The notes: generated by a model from the sequence alone, not told the origin. A stretch of 64,000 nt of DNA from Bacteroidia bacterium (GCA_030427635.1 JAUIBA010000001.1:124001-188000); one strand, 5' to 3'; shown: positions 19,074 to 28,033, counted from the stretch's first letter. Program-made: numbers and translations.

Positions 19074-19110
19074 ATGAAAGAGGCATTGCTCCTGGCAATG
19101 CCTCTTTCAT
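19074..19110. terminator. Strong bidirectional hairpin between convergent genes
   Basis: ATGAAAGAGGCATTGC, loop TCCTG, GCAATGCCTCTTTCAT: a perfect 16-bp stem with T-rich sequence beyond the plus-strand side. It lies 31 bases from the 3' end of hldD and probably ends hldD transcription as well. Confidence 0.8.
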
Positions 19111-19141
19111 TTTGTAGAAAACTCCTATGTGTCAGTGGTTA

Positions 19142-20122
19142 CTAAAAGTATGTTGTAGATGAAAGGTAGTCATTTACATATTCAGCTACGGCATCTTCCA
19201 ATGAATGAAATGATGTGTTGTAGCCTGCGCTACGTAGCCGTGTCATATCGGCTTCGGTATAGTATTGATATTTGTCTCTGATGTCGATAGGGGTGTCTAT
19301 ATATTCAATCTGAGGCGGAAAATTCAGCGCACTGAAAATAGCATTTACCAGGTCATTAAATGTTCTTGCCTTTCCGGTACCTACATTATATAGGCCGCTT
19401 TCGGGCTGGTGATTCATCAGCCATAAGCATATATCCGCTACATCTTTTACATAAATGAAGTCGCGTATCTGCTCCCCATCTTTATATTCAGGATTGTGCG
19501 AGCGGAATAACTTTACCCCTCCGGTTTTCTTTATGGAGTTATATGCATGAAATATCACAGAAGCCATACGCCCTTTGTGATACTCATTAGGCCCAAAAAC
19601 ATTAAAGAATTTTAACCCTGCCCAGAATGGTGGAGTGGCAGACTGTTCCAGTACCCACTTGTCGAACTCGTTTTTGGAGACCCCATATGGATTGAGTGGC
19701 TGGAGTTTAGGTACAAGCGTATGGCTGTCTTTGTAGCCATACTCACCGTTGCCATAGGTGGCTGCCGATGAGGCATATACCAATGGGATATGGTACCTGA
19801 CACAGCTGTTCCACACTTCTTTTGAATATTCCAGATTCAGTAACCGATGCACTTCGTAGTCCATCTCAGTAGTATCTGTTCTTGCACCCAGATGAAAAAT
19901 GAAACTTACCGATGCGGCATTATCCTGAAGCCAGTTATTAAATTGAGAGCGGGGAACAAGTTCACTGTATTCCTTGTTCTGATAATTATTCTTTTTATCC
20001 TCCCGGGAAAAGTCATCTACAAGTACCAGAGATGTGTACCCTGCATTGTTTAGTACACCTGTAAGATAGCTGGCTATAAAACCAGCCGCTCCGGTAACTA
20101 CTATCTTGCCTTTATTATGCAT
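19142..20122 (-). CDS. hldD: ADP-L-glycero-D-manno-heptose 6-epimerase
   Basis: 326 residues of an extended short-chain dehydrogenase. The NADP-binding glycine motif VTGAAGFIASYL is at residues 9-20. The FIFHLGARTDTTE segment is characteristic of heptose epimerases. The SSAATYG block is present and the catalytic Tyr-x3-Lys is in NPYGVSKNEF. FFNVFGPNEYHKGRMASV is a further family block. The enzyme makes ADP-L-glycero-D-manno-heptose for the lipopolysaccharide inner core, in the cytoplasm. It is 15 bases downstream of the small His-rich protein gene on the same strand, so the two are probably co-transcribed. Confidence 0.93.
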   Translation of the reverse strand: MHNKGKIVVTGAAGFIASYLTGVLNNAGYTSLVLVDDFSREDKKNNYQNKEYSELVPRSQFNNWLQDNAASVSFIFHLGARTDTTEMDYEVHRLLNLEYSKEVWNSCVRYHIPLVYASSAATYGNGEYGYKDSHTLVPKLQPLNPYGVSKNEFDKWVLEQSATPPFWAGLKFFNVFGPNEYHKGRMASVIFHAYNSIKKTGGVKLFRSHNPEYKDGEQIRDFIYVKDVADICLWLMNHQPESGLYNVGTGKARTFNDLVNAIFSALNFPPQIEYIDTPIDIRDKYQYYTEADMTRLRSAGYNTSFHSLEDAVAEYVNDYLSSTTYF

Positions 20123-20137
20123 TTATCCTAAAAAGAA

Positions 20138-20446
20138 CTAGTGTGCTTCAGCGTGCTCTTCTTCTGTTTCATGAGCTTCTTCAGCAGCGGGAGCGCTTTC
20201 TTCTTCTGTAGCTTCCTCAGCATGAGCAGGTGCTGCTTCATGGTGGGTTGCTTCATGATGAGTAGCTTCGTGGTGCTGTGCCTCATGGTGAGCTGGTTCA
20301 TGGCCTTCAGAGCCACTTTCTGCCTGTACAAAATTGAGTGCCGCAATAAACAGACCTACCAATATTATTACAAGCCAGAATGAATTTCCGAAAGATATTT
20401 TCGCTTTGTTTTCTGCGGTTTGACCGTGATGTGTATCGTGACTCAT
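20138..20446 (-). CDS. Small membrane protein with His/Glu/Ala-rich tail
   Basis: 102 residues: a short polar N-terminus with HDTHH, one membrane helix (about residues 22-40, SFWLVIILVGLFIAALNFV), then an extremely biased tail of HHEA-type units and Glu/Ala runs. The tail repeats HHEAT units and ends EEEHAEAH. The tail could bind divalent metals, but that is only a guess from composition. A good promoter lies at 20470-20501, and hldD follows at once. I do not know a named family. Confidence 0.7.
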   Translation of the reverse strand: MSHDTHHGQTAENKAKISFGNSFWLVIILVGLFIAALNFVQAESGSEGHEPAHHEAQHHEATHHEATHHEAAPAHAEEATEEESAPAAEEAHETEEEHAEAH

Positions 20447-20469
20447 GAGTTGTGATTATTACAGTGTAG

Positions 20470-20501
20470 CAAATGTAGTTCTTTGAATGCTAATGTGCAA
20501 A
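20470..20501 (-). promoter_or_regulatory. Bacteroidota promoter for the His-rich protein-hldD unit
   Basis: On the minus strand TTTG (20501-20498), spacer 20, TACATTTG (20477-20470). It is back to back with the mtgA promoter. Confidence 0.65.
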
Positions 20502-20518
20502 CACACCACTTACTGATT

Positions 20519-20550
20519 TTTGATGTATAGCAAATCTCCTGCTACATTTG
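20519..20550 (+). promoter_or_regulatory. Bacteroidota promoter for mtgA
   Basis: TTTG (20519-20522), spacer 20, TACATTTG (20543-20550). Transcription would begin near 20557, which excludes the upstream start frame at 20520 and supports ATG 20574. Confidence 0.65.
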
Positions 20551-20573
20551 CGTCATTAAGCACAGCACAGGGC

Positions 20574-21296
20574 ATGAAAAAAGGTAGGAAAAAGCTACTA
20601 AGGAGGGTTTTAAAGGTACTGTTGATCATGTTCCTTGCGTCTAATGTTTACCTCATTTTGTGCCGTTGGGTTATGCCGCCCTTCACCATTACCCAGTTAG
20701 CCGGCTTTGTGGAAGGGTATGGACTGAAGCGGGATTATGTAAGCTGGAATAAGATATCTGGTAATGTAAAGCTGGCAGCCATTGCCAGTGAAGATCAGCT
20801 GTTTCCTGTTCATAATGGCTTTGACTGGAAGGCATTGGACAAAAGTGTAAACGGTCCTGTTTCAAAGAAGAAAAAACGCAGGGTTAGAGGAGGAGGTGCC
20901 AGCACCATAAGTCAGCAGACTGCAAAGAATGTATTCCTATGGCAGGGTAGTGGTTGGGGCAGATACCTGAGAAAGGTTCCGGAGTTTTACTTTACACAGA
21001 TGATAGAACTTCTGTGGGGTAAAAAGCGCATTCTGGAGGTATATCTGAATGTTATAGAAATGGGCCCCGGAGTATATGGTATAGAAGCAGCTGCACAAAA
21101 GTACTTTCATAAACACGCCCGCGACCTCACCCGTGCCGAAGCTGCAATGATAATAGCATGCCTCCCTAACCCGAAGAAGTTTACTGTGAAACCTGCCAGC
21201 AGACGTGTTATATGGAGATACCCTCAGATAGTAACCCAGATGAACCATCTGGAAGCAAATAGTGATGTGCGGCAACTGATAAAAACCAATCGGTAA
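20574..21296 (+). CDS. mtgA: Monofunctional biosynthetic peptidoglycan transglycosylase
   Basis: 240 residues from ATG 20574 (MKKGRKKLLRR); the promoter overlaps the earlier possible start. One membrane helix (about residues 11-31) anchors the enzyme, followed by a GT51 domain. The catalytic glutamate region is ASEDQLFPVHNGFDW. Other conserved blocks are GGASTISQQTAKNVFLW, KKRILEVYLNVIEMGPGVYGIEAAAQKYF and the later LTRAEAAMIIACLPNP. It polymerises lipid II into glycan strands on the periplasmic face. There is no transpeptidase domain. It is monocistronic, and its end is 7 bases from the convergent TPR gene. Confidence 0.93.
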   Translation: MKKGRKKLLRRVLKVLLIMFLASNVYLILCRWVMPPFTITQLAGFVEGYGLKRDYVSWNKISGNVKLAAIASEDQLFPVHNGFDWKALDKSVNGPVSKKKKRRVRGGGASTISQQTAKNVFLWQGSGWGRYLRKVPEFYFTQMIELLWGKKRILEVYLNVIEMGPGVYGIEAAAQKYFHKHARDLTRAEAAMIIACLPNPKKFTVKPASRRVIWRYPQIVTQMNHLEANSDVRQLIKTNR

Positions 21297-21303
21297 CAAG
21301 CGG

Positions 21304-23337
21304 TCAGTTCAGCGATTCATAGAACATCGGGTCTATAAGTGCGCCCATCCTTTTTGCCGCATCGGCATCCTTTCTCGCTTCAGTTTTATTGCCCTTTGCT
21401 GCATAGCATTGTGCCCGCATAAACACAGGGTCGGGGTTCTCTGGCTTCAGCAAAATTGCGATACTGTAGTCTGCAATTGCCTTGTCATACTGCTGCAGTT
21501 TCATATATATCCTGCCCCGGTTCATGTAAGGGATGTATGCATCCGGATTCTGAGAGATGGCAAAAGCATACTCAATCAGAGATGAGTCTGTTTTGCCTGT
21601 TATTTCCAGAAAGTTGGCATAATTACTATGCCCCTCAGGGAAATATTCTTTCAATGACAATGCCTTTCTGAACATTGGTGCTGCAGAGTCATATTCCTGT
21701 TTGATACTATATACAACACCCAGACCCAGATATGCACTCTCCAGTTTGTCGTTTATAGCCAGCGCTTTATAGTATGTTGCCTTTGCATCATCTATGAAGC
21801 CCGTACTGCGCTGATACTCGCCTATACATATTATCGGGTTAGTATAGTCAGGTTTTCTGGCTACAGACTGGTTAAAGTAGTGCAGTGCAGAATCTCCATA
21901 TTTTTTTCGTTCCGTCTGATTGGTAGCAGCTTCAAATCTTGTGTAATACTCCTGTCCCAGATAAAAGTACCCAATAGGCGATTCCGGATTTTTTTCTATC
22001 GCATCATTCCATAGCGTCACAGAGTCATACCAGTCTTTATTGCGCTCATTGGTCATATAAGCATATGCCCCCGATGCCGCCAGTGTGAGGGCTATAGCTG
22101 GTAAAGCCCATTTCTGTTTGTTATTATATCCGTTGCTCAATACCCATCCTGCTAAAATAAACAGCCCGGTATAGGGTATGTAGGTATACCTGTCAGACAT
22201 TACAGCGCCACCCACTGGTATAAACTGCAGCAGCAGCAGCAGGTTAATGACAAAAAACAGTGTGCCGAATATCAGCATCCGGTTTTTTCTGCCATATTTC
22301 CATAATAGAAAAGCTCCGGCAAAAACGATAACAGGATAAATATAAAGTACTGCTGGTAAGCCGCCATTTCCTTTGATAGGGTAAGGGTAGAAGTTGGTAA
22401 GCTTTACCGGCACAATGGTTTTCCATATATAAGTGCAGAGAGAGCTGCACCCTAATGCCAGTCTTTCCAGTACACTGAATTTCACATCCAGGGTACCTAA
22501 TGCACCTACATCTTTCTGCGCTATAATGGATAGCCACCCAAATGTGAATGCGAGTGCAAACAGGGGTAATTTTTCCAGTAGCAGCTTTACTTTTAGTTCT
22601 CTGTGCTCGTAGTAGTCCAGCAGCAGTAATACTACCGGTAGTGTAACCCCTACAGACTTACACATAAGCGACAGAAAGAAAAGTACAATGGTAGCAGAGA
22701 AGTAGAATGTGCGCTTTGTGGCAGTGCTGCGTATATAGAGGATATGCGTAGTGCATGCCAGCAGATAAAAAGCGCCGTATAAAATGTCTTTTCGTCCTGC
22801 TATCCATGTTACAGACTCTACGCGCATAGGATGTATAGCAAAAAGTAGCGCAGCAATAAACGCTGCCAGGACACTCTTTGTTAGTACACGTGCAAAGAGA
22901 AATGCGGTCATCGTGGTACCCAAGTGCAGCAATATGCTGTCAAGGTGGTAATAGTATGGTTCTAATCCGTGCTTTCCGTATTCATACCAGTAGGTGACTA
23001 TGGTAAGTGGGTGGTAGTTTCCCATCACCCTGCTGGAAAGGTCAAAGAGGTGCTTCAATCCTTCTATGGAACTGTTCTTAATCAATGGGTTTGTGAGTAC
23101 ATACCCCAGGTCGTCCCAGTTAGTGAATTTGTTTTCCAGTGCATTTTCCCATGTGAACCATGTTATTATGCTGATAATAATCAAAGCCACTATGGTGACA
23201 GACATTTTTGATGATGCCTGCTTGCTATTATCTTTTTTCTCGCCAGAGTTATTACGGACGGGGACAGGTGTCGTACGGGTGGCAGCAGTTTTAGGCTGAT
23301 TGCTCCTTGCAGCAGGTTCTTTTTTTTTCTTAGCCAT
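21304..23337 (-). CDS. Polytopic membrane protein with C-terminal TPR repeats (TMTC/PMT-like)
   Basis: 677 residues. A lysine-rich cytoplasmic N-terminus is followed by about ten membrane helices (residues 45-430). It has features of GT-C glycosyltransferase-like proteins, such as NKFTNWDDLGYVLTNP (acidic pair in the first periplasmic loop), NYHPLTIVTYWYEY and AIHPMRVESVTWIAGRKDI. The last 230 residues are TPR units (YFYLGQEYYTRF, AYLGLGVVYSIKQEYDSA, YMNRGRIYMKLQQYDKAIADYSIAI). The architecture matches TMTC-type O-mannosyltransferase-like proteins frequent in Bacteroidota. The substrate is unknown. Confidence 0.8.
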   Translation of the reverse strand: MAKKKKEPAARSNQPKTAATRTTPVPVRNNSGEKKDNSKQASSKMSVTIVALIIISIITWFTWENALENKFTNWDDLGYVLTNPLIKNSSIEGLKHLFDLSSRVMGNYHPLTIVTYWYEYGKHGLEPYYYHLDSILLHLGTTMTAFLFARVLTKSVLAAFIAALLFAIHPMRVESVTWIAGRKDILYGAFYLLACTTHILYIRSTATKRTFYFSATIVLFFLSLMCKSVGVTLPVVLLLLDYYEHRELKVKLLLEKLPLFALAFTFGWLSIIAQKDVGALGTLDVKFSVLERLALGCSSLCTYIWKTIVPVKLTNFYPYPIKGNGGLPAVLYIYPVIVFAGAFLLWKYGRKNRMLIFGTLFFVINLLLLLQFIPVGGAVMSDRYTYIPYTGLFILAGWVLSNGYNNKQKWALPAIALTLAASGAYAYMTNERNKDWYDSVTLWNDAIEKNPESPIGYFYLGQEYYTRFEAATNQTERKKYGDSALHYFNQSVARKPDYTNPIICIGEYQRSTGFIDDAKATYYKALAINDKLESAYLGLGVVYSIKQEYDSAAPMFRKALSLKEYFPEGHSNYANFLEITGKTDSSLIEYAFAISQNPDAYIPYMNRGRIYMKLQQYDKAIADYSIAILLKPENPDPVFMRAQCYAAKGNKTEARKDADAAKRMGALIDPMFYESLN

Positions 23338-23438
23338 TTATCTATCAGGACCGTAGTACCTATGGTAACCGGCCACAGGTGTTTCTATTATTCAGATAAG
23401 ATAACCAGGGTGTGCACATTGGTGCTAACGCATACATG

Positions 23439-23696
23439 TTAGTGTATGGAGCATATAGGATTAGATGAGAGGCCATGCTTTACGGCAAGGTCAGCTTCTT
23501 TGTTTTTGCAGAATGCTGTAAGACTCCATTGGTTGATATCCTTCCGGTATTTGTAACTAACTCTTTGTTCCACACCTGGAGCAGAAAAATACAGACAATA
23601 GCACTCTGCAGAGTCCTTGTTCTTTTCCCATCCCAGTTTACGGCAACTAGTGGCTACAATTACAGCCAGGAGTAACAATAGTGAAAATCTTTTCAT
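23439..23696 (-). CDS. Small lipoprotein of unknown function
   Basis: 85 residues from the ATG at 23696 (MKRFSLLLLLAVIVATSCRK). The lipobox ATSC marks cleavage and lipidation at Cys18. The mature part contains three further cysteines (ECYCLYF, FCKNK) and ends SNPICSIH. A promoter-like pair at 23736-23767 fits this start and not the upstream frame start. No family is recognised. Confidence 0.65.
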   Translation of the reverse strand: MKRFSLLLLLAVIVATSCRKLGWEKNKDSAECYCLYFSAPGVEQRVSYKYRKDINQWSLTAFCKNKEADLAVKHGLSSNPICSIH

Positions 23697-23735
23697 TCTT
23701 TGAAAATATGAGATATGAATCAAACTAGTGACAAC

Positions 23736-23767
23736 CAAAAGTACATATAATTAAGCATTTCTCCAAT
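23736..23767 (-). promoter_or_regulatory. Putative promoter for the small lipoprotein gene
   Basis: On the minus strand ATTG (23767-23764), spacer 20, TACTTTTG (23743-23736), about 40 bases before the lipoprotein ATG. Confidence 0.45.
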
Positions 23768-23777
23768 GCGTCTAAGT

Positions 23778-24410
23778 TTATTGGGCATGCTTTTTATTTT
23801 TATGTTTTTTGCCGGAATGCTTATCTCCTTTCCCCGACGATTTATTTTGTTTGCCAGTCTCTGACTCTGTTTTAAACAGGTTTTTTATGAATGGAATGTC
23901 TTTGTCCAGATTATAATGATGAGCTCCCAGTAGCAGGAAAAACAGGAGTATTAGTATAAGTAGTGGGTATACAACAAACTTTTTTATTCTTTTCAGTACC
24001 AGTGCCCTTCTGTTACGTATTATTTCGTCCTGGTCCAGATATCCCCTCGTTTCTATAGTGTGTATAACTACTTTGTTTTTCTGGCGGGTCTCCTGCTGCC
24101 AGGCGGCATACTTTTCCAGTGTACCTAGTCTTCTAAGGTTTTTACCTCTGTCTGTAATGAAAAACACACCACCTTCTCTTTCGGCAATGAACTCATTGTC
24201 TTTAAGAAACTGAAAAATGTTATTCAGTGTTTTAGTATGAAATGAGCGGAATTCAGGTTCGTTCATAGATAACTCTTCCATAAGTGCATCTTTCTTATCA
24301 CTTATGTGATTTCTTATAGCTATCTGAATACTTTTAGACTCATTAAGGCTGCCGCCGGTAAGAATCTGTTCCAGAAGGCGTACTTCTGTTTCGTTTAAGT
24401 TGTTTTTCAT
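23778..24410 (-). CDS. Winged-helix-like membrane protein of unknown function
   Basis: 210 residues. The N-terminal 100 residues look like a helical/winged-helix module (NIFQFLKDNEFIAEREGGVFFITDRGKNLRRLGTL), as in hypothetical Bacteroidota proteins with a DNA-binding-like fold. One membrane helix is at about residues 147-163 (VVYPLLILILLFFLLLG). The tail is very basic (SGKGDKHSGKKHKNKKHAQ). The promoter at 24436-24467 supports the ATG at 24410. The function is not known. Confidence 0.65.
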   Translation of the reverse strand: MKNNLNETEVRLLEQILTGGSLNESKSIQIAIRNHISDKKDALMEELSMNEPEFRSFHTKTLNNIFQFLKDNEFIAEREGGVFFITDRGKNLRRLGTLEKYAAWQQETRQKNKVVIHTIETRGYLDQDEIIRNRRALVLKRIKKFVVYPLLILILLFFLLLGAHHYNLDKDIPFIKNLFKTESETGKQNKSSGKGDKHSGKKHKNKKHAQ

Positions 24411-24435
24411 ATATTAAACGAATTGGTTCTTTTAT

Positions 24436-24467
24436 CAAACGTAACATTGATTTTCAGGTTTTGCAAC
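24436..24467 (-). promoter_or_regulatory. Bacteroidota promoter for the gene at 23778-24410
   Basis: On the minus strand GTTG (24467-24464), spacer 20, TACGTTTG (24443-24436), about 26 bases before the ATG. Confidence 0.55.
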
Positions 24468-24537
24468 ACCACACTTGTTATTGAAATATTATTGTGGCTT
24501 TCGTCCGATATTGGTCAATGTATGGAGAAATCCGCTA

Positions 24538-25518
24538 TCAGTTATTGTTCCCCACCCAGGAAATCATAAAAGCAGGGTCCAGCTGGTAATATGCATACTT
24601 GCTCTTATACTTTACCTTGCCATTATCCATCCAGTATATGGCAGGTACGCCATCGCCGGCCATATCGGTAAACTCTTCTGTATGCTGGTAGAAAACGTGT
24701 GGTACAGATTCTGATTGTGTCTCTTCAAAAAAAGCTTTTTTGTGTGCATCAGCACCGTCCAGCACCATGTATACCGGGAGTGAGGGATACTGCCTGTGTA
24801 TAATCTGCAGCAGGCGGGCAGCCTTTTTACAGTGTGGGCATGTAAGACTCATGAATGCAATAATATGTTTGCCTTTTCTTAAATCTACTTCTGGTACAGG
24901 TTCATATTTATACAATAAATCCAGATTCACAGCCCTTGTGTCAGGAACCGGTGCTGTGCCAATGTATATATTATGCAGCAGGAATGGGGTAGAGCAGGCC
25001 ACCAGTGCCAGTACCATGGCTACGTATGGCTGGTTTTTATAGGGGCTCACCGGGTATATATACATTAGTACCACTGTGACGGCAATCATTACCACATTTT
25101 TTATGATGGCCTCTACAGGTGTCATAGACAGTCGCTCGCCAAAACAGCCACAGTTACCATTATTTCCCTGTTTTAATATGATAATGAGCAGATATGCAAT
25201 AAAAATGGTGAGCAGTGCAATGATAGCTTTATAGGTAAAAGACCGTAGGAAAATGTGTGCAAGAAGAAAAAGAGCCAGTGTTATCTCCAGCCCTATCATC
25301 AATCTCGCTACAATTCCTGCAGCAACAATATTGCTGATGCCCAAGTCAATGAATGTCCATTGAAAGTTGTCAAAAGCGTTTTCGCCATCTATTTTACTAT
25401 ATGCTGAAAAGAGAAAGGTGGCAGACATTGCCAGCAGCAGTATCAGTCCTATTGTGCGCTTAATATAAAATGCTGCCGGTCTTTTTTGCGTGGGTATTTC
25501 TGTAAGTAGTTCTTCCAT
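24538..25518 (-). CDS. DoxX/MauE-type membrane protein fused to a thioredoxin-like domain
   Basis: 326 residues. The first 190 form four to five membrane helices with the MauE/DoxX-type motif NCGCFG (Cys123, Cys125) after a polar GNNG loop. The C-terminal 120 residues are a thioredoxin-like domain with CPHC (227-230), followed by a cis-proline region (GVPAIYWMDNGK). The protein probably passes electrons across the inner membrane to a periplasmic thiol. The layout matches the BT_3928-type proteins of Bacteroidota. The partner is unknown. It is monocistronic on the minus strand. Confidence 0.8.
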   Translation of the reverse strand: MEELLTEIPTQKRPAAFYIKRTIGLILLLAMSATFLFSAYSKIDGENAFDNFQWTFIDLGISNIVAAGIVARLMIGLEITLALFLLAHIFLRSFTYKAIIALLTIFIAYLLIIILKQGNNGNCGCFGERLSMTPVEAIIKNVVMIAVTVVLMYIYPVSPYKNQPYVAMVLALVACSTPFLLHNIYIGTAPVPDTRAVNLDLLYKYEPVPEVDLRKGKHIIAFMSLTCPHCKKAARLLQIIHRQYPSLPVYMVLDGADAHKKAFFEETQSESVPHVFYQHTEEFTDMAGDGVPAIYWMDNGKVKYKSKYAYYQLDPAFMISWVGNNN

Positions 25519-25587
25519 GTCTATGGCATTGTATCAGCCCGTCAATAGTAGCCCAATATTTGCAAATGAAAAGTAAAATACAAGCTA

Positions 25588-26481
25588 TCAGTGAGTAAAG
25601 ACACTGGCAGCGCGCTCCCATGCAGCGGCAAATGCATCTTTTCTGATATTGAGACCAATATTGTTAGATGCACACCATTGTACTATGTTCTCAGTTGCAA
25701 TATTGCCCACAAGTTCATCTTCAGCCATGGGGCAGCCACCAATTCCTTTCAACGCTGCATCAAATCTTCTGCACCCGGCCTGCCATGCTGCAGCTATCTT
25801 TTCTTCCCACTTGTCGGGACTTGAGTGAAAGTGAGCGCCTATTCTTGCATCTTTAAACTCTGGTAGCAGATTGCTGAAAATATAGCTGATGTTTTCAGGT
25901 GTTGCAATGCCTATCGTATCAGACATTGCAAAGTTCTGTATGCCCAGATTATTAAGTTCTTTTACCCATTTAATAGCAGTTTCTGCATTATAAGGGTCTC
26001 CGTATGGGTTGCCAAATCCCATGGATATATATATGAGCAGCTCCTTGCCCGCCCTTACACATATATCCTGTATTTCTTTCACCTGCTCCAGTGATTGGGC
26101 TATGGTTTTATTGGTATTTCTGAGCTGAAAAGTTTCTGAGATAGAAAAAGGAAATCCCAGGTAAGATATTTCTGCAAAGCCTGCAGCATCGGCAGCCCCT
26201 CTGGTATTGGCTACAATTGCCAGTAATTTGGTTTGGGTTGCTGTCAGGTCCAGTTTTGAGAGCACCTCAGCAGTATCGGCAAGCTGTGGTATTGCTTTCG
26301 GAGAAACAAATGAGCCAAAGTCCAGCACATCAAAGCCGGTTTTCAGCAGTAGATTCAGATATTCAGCTTTTTCCTCAGTAGGTATGTGTCTGCTCCATCC
26401 CTGCATTGCATCCCGCGGACACTCGGTCAGTATCATGTCTGAAATGCCGGTATCAGCCGATACATTTTTATGTTCACTCAT
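25588..26481 (-). CDS. HMG-CoA lyase-like (DRE-TIM) enzyme
   Basis: 297 residues from ATG 26481; a TTG three codons upstream also exists. The metal and catalytic start ILTECPRDAMQGW is followed by VLDFGSFVSPKAIPQLAD, SDTIGIATP, ARIGAHFHSS and the lyase glycine/cysteine loop GIGGCPMAEDELVGNIATEN. These match hydroxymethylglutaryl-CoA lyase, which yields acetoacetate and acetyl-CoA in leucine breakdown. The DRE motif is changed to ECPRDA, as in other members, so the exact substrate is not certain. It lies 56 bases after the signalling operon on the same strand. Confidence 0.85.
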   Translation of the reverse strand: MSEHKNVSADTGISDMILTECPRDAMQGWSRHIPTEEKAEYLNLLLKTGFDVLDFGSFVSPKAIPQLADTAEVLSKLDLTATQTKLLAIVANTRGAADAAGFAEISYLGFPFSISETFQLRNTNKTIAQSLEQVKEIQDICVRAGKELLIYISMGFGNPYGDPYNAETAIKWVKELNNLGIQNFAMSDTIGIATPENISYIFSNLLPEFKDARIGAHFHSSPDKWEEKIAAAWQAGCRRFDAALKGIGGCPMAEDELVGNIATENIVQWCASNNIGLNIRKDAFAAAWERAASVFTH

Positions 26482-26537
26482 AGCATTCAATGTTATTACA
26501 AAGGTACATTAAAGCACAGTGCAGATAATGGCCGGTA

Positions 26538-26933
26538 TCATACAAGTAACGCAGCCAGATTGTTGCTGGTAAGGGGTTTGTTCAGAAACTGACGCACGGT
26601 TTTGTAATTATGCACCTTCTGAAGGTCATTCTCATTAATAGACGATGATATTACGTATATAGTATAGTTTTCTATCTGCTCAGGTGGCAGCTTCTCAAAT
26701 GCCTCTACAAACTCAAAGCCATTCATCACAGGCATCTGAATGTCTACAAGGATGATGGTATGGGATGTATCATCGGGAGGGTTTGACGCTATAAAGCTTA
26801 GTGCATCCTTAGCCTGCAGAAAAGAGCGTATAGACTCACACTTGCCTGTGTTTTTGATGATTTTCTCAGCAATGAAACAGTCAAGTTTGCTGTCATCTAT
26901 AACTATGAAATGAAGCTTCTTATTTTGTACCAT
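26538..26933 (-). CDS. Single-domain response regulator (CheY-like)
   Basis: 131 residues, a lone receiver domain. Acidic pocket IDDS near residue 13, phospho-acceptor aspartate in ILVDIQMPVMNG, Ser/Thr switch in VISSSI, lysine in FLNKPL. There is no output domain, so it likely relays phosphate or works by protein contact. Its start overlaps the end of the REC-histidine kinase gene by 14 bases, making it the last gene of the five-gene operon. Confidence 0.9.
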   Translation of the reverse strand: MVQNKKLHFIVIDDSKLDCFIAEKIIKNTGKCESIRSFLQAKDALSFIASNPPDDTSHTIILVDIQMPVMNGFEFVEAFEKLPPEQIENYTIYVISSSINENDLQKVHNYKTVRQFLNKPLTSNNLAALLV

Positions 26934-28026
26934 GAGTTCTACCGGGAATTGTTACGATGAATGTGGAACCTTCATTGATTTTTGATTCAACTTCTATTTT
27001 TCCATTGAGTTTATTGAGTGCATCTTTCACATTGTAAAGACCAAGACCTGACCCTGTTTCTTCAGAGGTTGCCCGGTAAAACAAGGTAAAGATATTATTT
27101 ATGTGGCTCTCGTGTATACCTATTCCATTGTCCTGTACTTTAATTATTGCATTATTATCTTTTACTTCTATGTGTACATCTACAAACTTCTCCCCGGCAT
27201 TCTTTCTTTGATAATTGAAAGCATTTGACAAAAGGTTGTTCAATATCATTTTTATTGATATCTCATCAGAGAAGAATGGTTCATTCTGAATGACTTCCGA
27301 GTTAAAACTGATGTTATTGTTTCTGCTGGTAATGCGGAATAATGCAGCGATATCAGACAGCAGAACACTGAAGTTTATTTCTGCAAACTGCAGCAGTCCC
27401 CGCTTCAGCTTATAATACTCATGAGTGTTCTTGATATATTCATCCAGCTTCTTTACCGCTTCAGACATCATATTCAGCAGCTCTTTCAGCTCATCTACAT
27501 CTGTTATTCCATTGGCCAGATCTATAGCGCCAATAATACTGAGTAGTGGTCCTCTTACATCATGGGTAATGCTATAGGCAAACTTGCCCAGTTCATCATA
27601 TGCCGACTGTAACTCATTGTTTTTAGATACAAGCAGTGAGCTGGTAAGAAAGAACTTATTGGCTTCTTCTATTGCCGATTTTACATCATTATCAGTCCAT
27701 GGTTTTTTAATGTACCTGAATATATGTCCTCTGTTTACAGCATCTATCACCGACTCAATGTCTGTATAGCCGGTAATGAGCATGCGTACCGGGTCAGGGT
27801 AAATTTCCCGCATTTCTTCAAAGAACTGAACACCTGTTTTATCGGGCATGCGTTGGTCACACAGTATTACTCTAATGTCAGGGTGAGCCTTTAGATATTC
27901 AAAGGCCTGGGTTGTATTGGCGGCAATATAAATAGTATAGTCAAATCTGAATGTGGCTTTAAAGCCGTTCAGATTATTCTGTTCATCATCGATGTACAGT
28001 ACTTTAAATTTCTCTCCTGTGTTCAA
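26920..28026 (-). CDS. Receiver-histidine kinase hybrid
   Basis: 368 residues. An N-terminal receiver (residues 8-125; IDDEQ, phospho-acceptor in LCDQRMPDKTG, MLITGY, KKPW) is followed by a histidine kinase core. The H-box is FAYSITHDVRGPLLS and the ATPase has NLLSNAFNY, DNGIGI and GSGLGLYNV. No membrane helix is present, so it is cytoplasmic and probably acts in a phosphorelay. The start must be TTG at 28026 because no ATG precedes the receiver core. It lies 7 bases after the 7TMR-DISM kinase gene. Confidence 0.88.
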   Translation of the reverse strand: MNTGEKFKVLYIDDEQNNLNGFKATFRFDYTIYIAANTTQAFEYLKAHPDIRVILCDQRMPDKTGVQFFEEMREIYPDPVRMLITGYTDIESVIDAVNRGHIFRYIKKPWTDNDVKSAIEEANKFFLTSSLLVSKNNELQSAYDELGKFAYSITHDVRGPLLSIIGAIDLANGITDVDELKELLNMMSEAVKKLDEYIKNTHEYYKLKRGLLQFAEINFSVLLSDIAALFRITSRNNNISFNSEVIQNEPFFSDEISIKMILNNLLSNAFNYQRKNAGEKFVDVHIEVKDNNAIIKVQDNGIGIHESHINNIFTLFYRATSEETGSGLGLYNVKDALNKLNGKIEVESKINEGSTFIVTIPGRTHGTK

Positions 28027-28033
28027 CGCTCCG

